DNA from: Mesobacillus subterraneus
GTDB lineage: Bacteria; Bacillota; Bacilli; Bacillales; Cytobacillaceae
Length of the DNA: 64,000 bases
Direction: 5' to 3'
Assembly: GCF_003937825.1 (NCBI RefSeq)
Contig: NZ_RSFW01000020.1
Coordinates: 124,001-188,000 of the forward strand
Position numbers and translations under genes: made by a program. Numbering within the stretch: position 1 is the first letter of the stretch; every line of letters begins with the position of its first letter. Below, piece after piece: positions 9,005-15,756 of the stretch. The notes under the pieces were generated by a model. The model worked only from the letters and a program-made list of their open reading frames with translations. It was not told the DNA's origin and searched no databases.

Positions 9005-10453
9005 TTATTTCGCCAGCAGCCTCAAAGCAGTCTGCAGCTGGACGTCGTTCTCTTCCTGTTTCATCGCTTCTCTTGCTGCTTCTTCAAGGGCGGTGGCTGT
9101 TTTCGCGTCGATTACGCCCGTTGCATTCATCTCTCTTTTCCGTTGGAAGGCTTTCACTGCAATTTCGGTCATATCGCTGAAGTAGCCATCTGTCCGTCCT
9201 GGCTCGAAGCCGAGTCCGGTGAGGATTTCCTGCGCGTTCTTCACTTGCTCGCTGTTCATATCCCGCTGGAGCGGCTGTTCAGCTTGAATAGGATGGGTAT
9301 TATAAAGAGCTGGCTGGCTTACCGCGACGGTTGGCTCAATTCCTTTGTTGTGAATCCAATTGCCGTCTGGTGTCAGCCATTTGTACAGCGTGAGCTTGAT
9401 GTTGCTGCCATCTCCCATCGGCACCGGCTGCTGCACCGTTCCCTTGCCGAAGGTTTTCTCGCCGATGACCGGGTAACCGCCCGCTTCCTTCAATGCGCCT
9501 GCCAGGATCTCTGAAGCAGAAGCACTTCCTTTATCAATCAAAACGCCAATCGAATAGTCCTTCACTTTTTCGAGATTGGAAAAATAGCGCGTCTTGTCCC
9601 CGTTGCGCTCCTCGATTTGATAGAGCGGCTTTTCTTTAGAGATCAATTCGCGCAAAATCTCTTCGACGCTTGAGAGTAGCCCGCCTGGATTTCCACGGAC
9701 ATCAATCAAGAGCGCATCCATGCCATCTTTTTCAAGGGCTTTAAGCTCCTTGTTGAATTCCTTGGACGTATCTGTCGAGAATGATGTGATTTCCAGATAC
9801 CCGATCTTTTCCCCGTTCACCTTTTTCATGTCTGCATGAACAGTAATCTGAGGGATTTCATCGCGAATCACTTTTACCTGCAAAGGCTCCTTCAAGCCTT
9901 TGCGCCCAATCTCCAGGACTACAGGGGTACCTTTTTTGCCGCGAATCTTCAAGGTAGCCTCGTATAAATCAAGGCCTTCGATGCTTTCGCCATCCACCTT
10001 CAAAATCTGGTCATTCGGCTTCAGACCCGCTTTTTCGGCCGGAGAATTTTTAAAAGGTGACACAATCACGATCTTCCCATCGACCGAGCTGACTTCTGCC
10101 CCGATGCCTTCAAAGGAAGATTCGAGCGTCTCATTGAACTGTTTTGCCGTATCCTTGTCCATATAGACGGAATAAGGATCCTCCAGAGTGGCCAGCATCC
10201 CCTGAATCGCACCTTCAATCAGCTTCTCTTCCTCAACCTTTTCCACATAACTGTTAAAAATCAAGCTGTAAGCCTGCTCGACCTTATCAAGGCTGGACGG
10301 ATTGCCGGACTCCGCATTCGAAATCTGCTCTGGCACAATCTGCCGTTCCAAAACCCCAGCCTTGCTTTCATACCATTGCATACCGGCGTATGTACTCCCT
10401 GCACCTGTCAGCAGCGAGCCCGCCATTAAAAAGGCAATCCACTTCCGTTCCAT
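9005..10453 (-). CDS. ctpB: CtpB-like carboxyl-terminal processing protease (S41)
   Basis: Secreted or membrane-tethered serine protease; B. subtilis CtpB cleaves SpoIVFA to activate sigma-K processing. An N-terminal membrane segment (residues 6-24) is followed by a PDZ domain (about 112-190), the S41 core with DVRGNPGGLL (251-260), the nucleophile motif GSASASE (probable Ser312) and GEKTFGKGTVQ (probable Lys337 and Gln341). A C-terminal peptidoglycan-binding domain (about 400-460) follows. The length of 482 is typical. It sits between minJ and the ftsEX cluster as in B. subtilis, with an extra M23 gene between it and ftsX. Confidence 0.93.
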   Translation of the reverse strand: MERKWIAFLMAGSLLTGAGSTYAGMQWYESKAGVLERQIVPEQISNAESGNPSSLDKVEQAYSLIFNSYVEKVEEEKLIEGAIQGMLATLEDPYSVYMDKDTAKQFNETLESSFEGIGAEVSSVDGKIVIVSPFKNSPAEKAGLKPNDQILKVDGESIEGLDLYEATLKIRGKKGTPVVLEIGRKGLKEPLQVKVIRDEIPQITVHADMKKVNGEKIGYLEITSFSTDTSKEFNKELKALEKDGMDALLIDVRGNPGGLLSSVEEILRELISKEKPLYQIEERNGDKTRYFSNLEKVKDYSIGVLIDKGSASASEILAGALKEAGGYPVIGEKTFGKGTVQQPVPMGDGSNIKLTLYKWLTPDGNWIHNKGIEPTVAVSQPALYNTHPIQAEQPLQRDMNSEQVKNAQEILTGLGFEPGRTDGYFSDMTEIAVKAFQRKREMNATGVIDAKTATALEEAAREAMKQEENDVQLQTALRLLAK

Positions 10454-10617
10454 TGCCGTACTCCCCCTCGTTTACCGCATCAACTGCTCCTCTGCCGTAA
10501 AAATTTCTATGATTCCCATTATATGACGAAGAGGGACAGGGTATGAAGGATTAATTTTTAGCACTCTCTTTAGTTGGTTTTATTTTACAAGTTTCTAAGA
10601 CTCATATCGGGGAAAAT

Positions 10618-10645
10618 AAAAAAGGAAGAGACCTATGTCTCTTCC
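10618..10645 (-). terminator. Terminator of the M23/EnvC-like gene
   Basis: Stem GGAAGAGAC / GTCTCTTCC with a 4-nt loop and a T6 run on the minus strand, about 13 bp beyond the stop codon. Confidence 0.85.
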
Positions 10646-10657
10646 CGAAAAATTTTA

Positions 10658-12007
10658 TTAGAAGTACGGCATTGGATTGATGGCATTCGATTTTGAAGCA
10701 TTCCAAGAGCCTTTATGCAATTCAAAGTGCAAGTGCTGGCCATATGATTGGCCGGTGTTACCCATTGTACCGATACGCTGGCCGCGTGATACAACTTGTC
10801 CACTGCTTACAGAACGATCGCTCATATGCGCATAGACTGTCGTATATGTTTGGCCGTTAATAGAGTGAGCGACGAAAATCGCATTTCCATAGCTTGAAGA
10901 GTAGTAAGATCGGATAACGACTCCATCAGCAGCAGCCACGATTGGCACATTCGCTCCACTGTTAGCAATATCAATTCCTGCGTGGAAAGTTCCCCAACGC
11001 TGGCCAATTCCTGAGGTTAAGCGTCCATTTGCTGGCATTTGAAGCATGCCGCCTGCATCGGATGGCGCTGCACTTGGAGCTGGTGCTGGTGCAGGTGCTG
11101 GTGCAGAAGATGAGCTTCCGTTGCCACTCTTTTTGGCTGCAGCAGCCGCTGCAGCTGCCGCGGCTGCTTGTCTTTGTCTCTCAAGTTCTGCCTGACGAGC
11201 TCTTTCCGCAGCGATTTCCGCTTGACGTTTCTTCTCTAGCTGAATCGCCTGGGCCATCGCAGCTTCTTGCGCAGCAAGGAGTTCTGCAGTCTCTTCCAAT
11301 TCCAACTTTTCACCATGCATCTGTTCTTCTTCATGCTTTAAAGTCTTCATTAATTTATTCTTTTCTTGAATCTGTGCATTCAGACTTACCTTCAAAGACT
11401 CTAATTCTTTCTTCATTTGTTGAAGGTTATTAAGCTTAGTTTCTACCTGGTTACGTTTCAGTTCAAGCTCTTCTTTATCTTTTCTGTGCTGCTCAAGGAT
11501 ATCTTTGTCTGCCTGAACAATGGTCGTTACTGCGTTTACACGGTCAACGAAGTCGCTGAAGCTCTGTGCTCCAAGCAGGACGTCCATATAGTTTACTGTT
11601 CCCCCATTTTCCTGGAAGGAACGAGCTTTGTTCTTAAGCAGTTCATTACGTTTTTCAATACGTTGTTCCAACACAGCGATTTCCGCTTTTAATTGCTCAA
11701 TCTCTTTATTGGTCTGGTCAATTTCAGCGTTTTTAGCACTGATTTTCTTTTCTGTATCAGAAACTGCGAAATCAAGCTTCTTAATTTGATCACCTATTTT
11801 TTGCTGCTCACCCTGAAGCTCACCGATTTTATCGTCTTTTTGGTTAATTTCAGCATTGATGCCTGAACGCTTATTCTTCAATTCATTCTGCTGCTTCTGC
11901 ATTTCAGAAATGCTCGTTGCATTTGCTGTTTCCATTGATAATGGGCTTAATAAGGAACCCAGGCTTAAAGTACTGACTACTGCTAGTGAGAGTATCTGTT
12001 TTTTCAC
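10658..12007 (-). CDS. EnvC/PcsB-like coiled-coil protein with M23 (LytM) peptidase domain
   Basis: Exported murein hydrolase or hydrolase activator. A signal peptide (1-30) is followed by a long coiled coil (about 35-270, rich in Lys, Glu and Gln), an Ala-rich and Pro-Ala linker (about 275-320) and a C-terminal M23 domain (about 325-449). Zinc ligands are visible as FHAGIDIA (His and Asp) and HLHFE, so the site looks intact and it may be an active endopeptidase rather than a degenerate activator. It follows ftsE-ftsX on the same strand. FtsEX controls CwlO in B. subtilis and PcsB or EnvC elsewhere, so this is a plausible FtsX partner by context. Confidence 0.88.
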   Translation of the reverse strand: MKKQILSLAVVSTLSLGSLLSPLSMETANATSISEMQKQQNELKNKRSGINAEINQKDDKIGELQGEQQKIGDQIKKLDFAVSDTEKKISAKNAEIDQTNKEIEQLKAEIAVLEQRIEKRNELLKNKARSFQENGGTVNYMDVLLGAQSFSDFVDRVNAVTTIVQADKDILEQHRKDKEELELKRNQVETKLNNLQQMKKELESLKVSLNAQIQEKNKLMKTLKHEEEQMHGEKLELEETAELLAAQEAAMAQAIQLEKKRQAEIAAERARQAELERQRQAAAAAAAAAAAKKSGNGSSSSAPAPAPAPAPSAAPSDAGGMLQMPANGRLTSGIGQRWGTFHAGIDIANSGANVPIVAAADGVVIRSYYSSSYGNAIFVAHSINGQTYTTVYAHMSDRSVSSGQVVSRGQRIGTMGNTGQSYGQHLHFELHKGSWNASKSNAINPMPYF

Positions 12008-12087
12008 TAGAACTATACCCCTCTCATACTTATGATAGTTTCGTAACTTTGTCTTTCTATCTATCGTCTAATGGCTATGTAGTGTTT

Positions 12088-12123
12088 AGAGGTAATTTCC
12101 GGAATATTCCGGAAATGCCCTCT
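12088..12123. repeat. 22-bp perfect palindrome between ftsX and the M23 gene
   Basis: Bases 12095-12116 are a perfect palindrome built from two TTCCGGAA octamers separated by TA and flanked by AT-rich ends. Five more flanking pairs (AGAGG/CCTCT) extend it after a 2-bp mismatch. The outer arm touches the ftsX stop codon. It has no T run, so it is not a standard terminator. It could be an operator or an intercistronic RNA hairpin. Confidence 0.6.
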
Positions 12124-13016
12124 TACACTTTTAAGAATTTACGGACGGACATGAGACTTCCCCAGATTCCAATTGCTGCTCCCATAATGATCAGGATCGC
12201 AGACAGCTGGTAAACAAACGGGTTGAATTCAAGCAATTTTATAAAGTGGTCTTTTAATTTAGCATTCAGGAAGTCATACGCGTAAAAGTACGCTGCTGAC
12301 ACAACTGCGATTGGCACTACTGCACCCAGGATTCCCAGCCATAGTCCTTCAAGGAAGAACGGCCATCTGATAAATCCATTTGTGGCACCCACGAGCCTCA
12401 TGATTTCAATCTCTCGTTTACGCGCCATGATTGTAATTTTAATCGTGTTGGAAATCAGGAACATCGCTGTAAAAAGAAGCCCGATGATCAGGACGAGCCC
12501 GACGTTACGGCTGATTTTTATAAAATTGAATAGTTGTTCGACCTTGCCCTGCCCGTACTTAACAGTTGCGACATAATTTAGCTTCTCAATCTGTTGGGCA
12601 ACTTTCATTGTATCAGTAGGATTTTTCGTCTTTACGACGTAGACATCGTTCAAAGGATTATCTTGTTCGAACAGCTGGAAAGCTTCTCCTTCTTCTCCAA
12701 GGCTCTCGATGAGATTCTCAAGCTCTTTTTCCTTTGGAGAGTAAGTTACACTTTTAATCCCGGAAACCCGGTTAATCTGTTGCTGCAATACCTCTTTATC
12801 TTTGTCATTCGCTGCTACATCCACATGGACTCGGATTTCTACATCTTCCTCTATTGTGGTTGCGACTTTATTTAAATTCATCATAATGACGAAAAAGACA
12901 CCGACCAAAAGCAAGGTAACTGTTACGGCACTCACGGACGCGAAGGTCATCCAGCCGTTTCGGCCCAAGCTTTTAAAGCTCTCACGAACGTGGCGGCGGA
13001 ATGTTCTAGCTTTCAT
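12123..13016 (-). CDS. ftsX: Cell division ABC transporter permease FtsX
   Basis: Integral membrane partner of FtsE; it transmits ATPase activity to extracellular murein hydrolases. The architecture is the standard one: TM1 near residues 22-45, an extracellular loop of about 120 residues, then three TMs (about 170-195, 220-245, 270-290) with the FtsX signature RKREIEIMRLVGAT. I prefer ATG at 13016 (AAGG 9 nt upstream); a GTG at 13028 lies inside the ribosome binding region. It overlaps ftsE by 11 bp, indicating coupled translation. Confidence 0.95.
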   Translation of the reverse strand: MKARTFRRHVRESFKSLGRNGWMTFASVSAVTVTLLLVGVFFVIMMNLNKVATTIEEDVEIRVHVDVAANDKDKEVLQQQINRVSGIKSVTYSPKEKELENLIESLGEEGEAFQLFEQDNPLNDVYVVKTKNPTDTMKVAQQIEKLNYVATVKYGQGKVEQLFNFIKISRNVGLVLIIGLLFTAMFLISNTIKITIMARKREIEIMRLVGATNGFIRWPFFLEGLWLGILGAVVPIAVVSAAYFYAYDFLNAKLKDHFIKLLEFNPFVYQLSAILIIMGAAIGIWGSLMSVRKFLKV

Positions 13017-13692
13017 ATCCGTATTCACCTTTCATTTCGTCACGGGCAATCCTGCCATTTTCAATCGCGATGACGCGATGCTTGATTGTGTTGACGATTT
13101 CTTTGTTGTGGGTTGCCATGACAATCGTGGTTCCACGCATATTGATTTCTTCGAAGATATTCATGATTTCCCATGAGGTATCTGGATCAAGGTTTCCTGT
13201 CGGCTCATCGGCAATCACCACTTTTGGTGCGTTCACAATTGAACGTGCGATAGCAACACGCTGCTGCTCCCCGCCCGATAGCTCAGTAGGAAGAGCTCTT
13301 GCTTTATGCTTCAGGCCAACAAGCTCAAGTGTTTCCATGACGCGTTTCTTGATATATTGCGGAGACTCTTCAATAACTTCCATTGCAAATGCGACATTTT
13401 CATAGACTGATAGAGTATTAAGCAATTTGAAGTCCTGGAACACGACGCCGATATTTCGGCGCAGCAATGGAACTTTGCTGTTCTTCAACTTGGCAAGATC
13501 GACACCATTTATAATGATGGAACCTTTCGAAGGCTTTACTTCACGGTACATCATTTTGATGAAAGTAGATTTTCCAGCACCGCTGGGTCCTACTACGTAT
13601 AAAAATTCACCTGCATCTATATGAACATTAATCCCGCTCGCGGCAACGATGCCATTCGGGTAAGTTTTGTAAACATCTTGCATATCTATCAT
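13006..13692 (-). CDS. ftsE: Cell division ABC transporter ATPase FtsE
   Basis: ATP-binding subunit of FtsEX, 228 residues. Walker A is GPSGAGKST, the signature is LSGGEQQRVAIARS, and Walker B is VVIADEPTGNLD followed by the H-loop ATHNKE. It is the first gene of the ftsE-ftsX-M23 cluster on the minus strand. A TATAAT-like -10 element can be seen near 13761, about 70 bp upstream, with no convincing -35. Confidence 0.96.
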   Translation of the reverse strand: MIDMQDVYKTYPNGIVAASGINVHIDAGEFLYVVGPSGAGKSTFIKMMYREVKPSKGSIIINGVDLAKLKNSKVPLLRRNIGVVFQDFKLLNTLSVYENVAFAMEVIEESPQYIKKRVMETLELVGLKHKARALPTELSGGEQQRVAIARSIVNAPKVVIADEPTGNLDPDTSWEIMNIFEEINMRGTTIVMATHNKEIVNTIKHRVIAIENGRIARDEMKGEYGYES

Positions 13693-13870
13693 TTAAAAAT
13701 CACCTTAGATGGTTTGTCTTAAAACACGCGGCTAAACTTCGACAATTTGTAACAAACCTATTATAGCATCTCCCTCTATCAAAATAACCCTTTTATTTAT
13801 TACAGTTTCTTTTCAAATTAGTAGTTTTTATCCATTTACTTCCTTAGATACTAATAACAACAAGTCTTTT

Positions 13871-13929
13871 TACCAATTTTTGCACTAGCAAGCAGGCTAG
13901 TTACCGCCTCCTGTCTGGGTTTATTGGTA
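13871..13929. other. Nested inverted repeat upstream of ftsE
   Basis: The 500-bp interval 13693-14191 has no gene that I can support. Within it, TACCAAT (13871-13877) pairs with ATTGGTA (13923-13929) and encloses a second hairpin ACTAGC/GCTAGT (13884-13901). On the minus strand it lies 180-240 nt before ftsE and well beyond the cccB terminator. It is a possible structured leader or regulatory site; no known RNA family was recognised. Confidence 0.4.
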
Positions 13930-14151
13930 TTTTTGAATTCAGTAAATCTTCAGTATTATTTCACTGGTGTTACGTTCGTTTGACAAAAAATGTATGGCTA
14001 CTTTGTGAAGCTTGCTGAATTGCTAAATAATTTGGCGATTTTGCAAAAATGCATAAAGACAGCAATTTACCTATATTGGTATTGGAAATTTGTTATACAA
14101 AGTTCAGTTTCTTGAGTAACAGCAACAGCATCGCAAACCCACAAGGCAAAC

Positions 14152-14180
14152 AAAAAACGTCCTGAAAAATCAGGACGTTT
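14152..14180 (-). terminator. Terminator of cccB
   Basis: Stem ACGTCCTG / CAGGACGT with a 6-nt A-rich loop and flanking A6/T3 tracts, directly after the cccB stop codon. Confidence 0.85.
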
Positions 14181-14191
14181 CCTTTTCAACC

Positions 14192-14506
14192 TTATTTCTT
14201 GTTTGCCAGCCATTCAGCTACTGCAGAAGCATCGTCGCCTTCAAGCAGTTTTGGAGGCATGGAGCCCTGGCCGTTTGCAATGATGCTCTCAATGTCTTCC
14301 TGAGATAAACGTGCACCTGCGTCACTTAGCTTAGGTCCTACGCCGCCTTCAAGATTGCCGCCATGGCAGCTGGAGCATTTTTGGTTATAAAGCTTTTCTG
14401 GATCCGCACCAGCTGTGTCTCCGCCGCCTGCTTCGTCGCCGCCGCCGCCGCAAGCTGCCAGTGCTAAGGAGGTTCCCATTAATAGAGCTAATAATTTCTT
14501 CTTCAA
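14192..14506 (-). CDS. cccB: Cytochrome c551 lipoprotein
   Basis: Small membrane-anchored electron carrier of the respiratory chain. The lipobox LAAC gives lipidated Cys19, followed by a Gly/Glu/Asp linker and a single class I cytochrome c domain with the haem motif CSSCH and a distal Met in GSMPP. The length of 104 fits CccB. The start is TTG with GGGGGAG 7 nt upstream. In B. subtilis cccB also lies between ftsE and the yitT-type gene yvjA. Confidence 0.92.
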   Translation of the reverse strand: MKKKLLALLMGTSLALAACGGGGDEAGGGDTAGADPEKLYNQKCSSCHGGNLEGGVGPKLSDAGARLSQEDIESIIANGQGSMPPKLLEGDDASAVAEWLANKK

Positions 14507-14556
14507 CTTAACTCCCCCTAAGAAAATTTTGCATACACGACTATTTTATACCAATT

Positions 14557-15420
14557 CTATGCCCGTTTAAAACCCTCGCCCAATACCTCTGAAGCATCCA
14601 TAACAATGACAAACGCAGCAGGATCAATGGATTGAACCAATTGTTTCAATTTTGTGAACTCCGTCTGATCCACGACGCACATGATAATTGGTCGTTCTTG
14701 GTCGGTATAGCCGCCGTATGCTGATAGTTTTGTCACTCCACGGTCAATTTTATTCAAGATCGCTTCACGAACTTCTTCCTGGCGGTTGGTGATGACCATC
14801 GCCATCTTCGAGCGCCCGATGCCGACCTGCACAAGATCAATTGTCTTACTAGTAACATAAAGGCCGATCAATGCATAAAGGCCGCGCTCAATATCAAATA
14901 CAATCGCAGCGGACAATACAATCAAACCGTCAATTAACGCCACGCAAGTCCCAAGTGAAAGCCCGGTAAACTTATGGATGATTTGCGCTGCCAAGTCGGT
15001 ACCGCCAGTTGACGCATTTCCTCTGAAAACAATTCCAAGGCCAAGACCGACACCAATCCCGCCGAACAGCGAGCCTAACAAAGGATCGAGGGTCCATGGC
15101 TTAACATCATTCGTTAAAAAAACAACGAACGGCAGGAAGATGGTCCCTGCAAGAGTTTTATACCCATATTGGCGCCCAAGTAAAACAACCCCTGCGATAA
15201 ACAACGGGATGTTGAATGCCCACTGGACATACGCCGGCTCCCAGCCAATCGTCGCATCCAGAATCGTACTGATCCCGCTCACCCCGCCGGATGCCACTCG
15301 GTTCGGCAGCAAGAACACATTGAACGAGATTGCCACAATCGCTGAACCAATCAGTACATATACATATTCAAAAAGCTTTTCTACAGTTGGATTCGATGTA
15401 TGATTACGCCTTTTTTTCAA
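14557..15420 (-). CDS. yvjA: YitT-family membrane protein with C-terminal DUF2179 domain
   Basis: Polytopic membrane protein of unknown transport role. The first 190 residues contain five or six hydrophobic segments with the family stretches LPNRVASGGVSGI and RGNASTGGTDL. The last 90 residues form the cytosolic DUF2179 domain (VITNRQEEVREAI, GVTKLSAYGGYT). TTG start with AAAGGGGAT upstream. The position between cccB and prfB corresponds to B. subtilis yvjA, from which I take the symbol. Confidence 0.88.
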   Translation of the reverse strand: MKKRRNHTSNPTVEKLFEYVYVLIGSAIVAISFNVFLLPNRVASGGVSGISTILDATIGWEPAYVQWAFNIPLFIAGVVLLGRQYGYKTLAGTIFLPFVVFLTNDVKPWTLDPLLGSLFGGIGVGLGLGIVFRGNASTGGTDLAAQIIHKFTGLSLGTCVALIDGLIVLSAAIVFDIERGLYALIGLYVTSKTIDLVQVGIGRSKMAMVITNRQEEVREAILNKIDRGVTKLSAYGGYTDQERPIIMCVVDQTEFTKLKQLVQSIDPAAFVIVMDASEVLGEGFKRA

Positions 15421-15641
15421 AGTCCTATCCCCTTTTTACATTAATGCCGTCAGTGAGTATAGCACGTGTCGAATTTTCTGTAAACGCCAGCAGTGCGCCG
15501 TATTAAAGGGTGAAAGAATGAGCACGTTTTATAATAGAAGATACGCATTTGTCCGTTTTTTCAAGCTAGCTCGCATTTAGTTTGTGAAATTATGAACAAT
15601 TTTTGACGTTTCACCAAATACCCTTACCCCTAGTCGTACTT

Positions 15642-15657
15642 TGTGATATATTTCACG
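15642..15657 (+). promoter_or_regulatory. Crp/Fnr-type palindrome upstream of the CoA-disulfide reductase gene
   Basis: TGTGA-N6-TCACG matches the Crp/Fnr consensus TGTGA-N6-TCACA at 9 of 10 positions, about 100 bp before the start codon. A further ATATCACA lies near 15732. The whole interval 15421-15756 is the divergent control region between the yitT-type gene and this gene; no gene is seen in it. Confidence 0.45.
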
Positions 15658-15756
15658 TATAGAGAGGCTAATACATTTTAATTAGTCTTTCCTGTAGAAA
15701 AGATAATTACAAATTTTGTTTACGGATAGATATATCACAGAAAGAGGGTAATCATT

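Noticed and set aside
14017-14044. Two GAATTGC/ATTTTGC cores 21 bp apart in the ftsE-cccB gap
   Set aside because: The phase matches the repeat arrays, but neighbouring positions at plus and minus 21 bp show no core and no terminal motif is present; probably chance in AT-rich DNA.
15615-15632. CsoR/CstR-type operator (ATACCC..GGGTAT) upstream of the CoA-disulfide reductase gene
   Set aside because: Only direct half-site-like repeats ATACCC and ACCCC are present, not the inverted repeat of the family.
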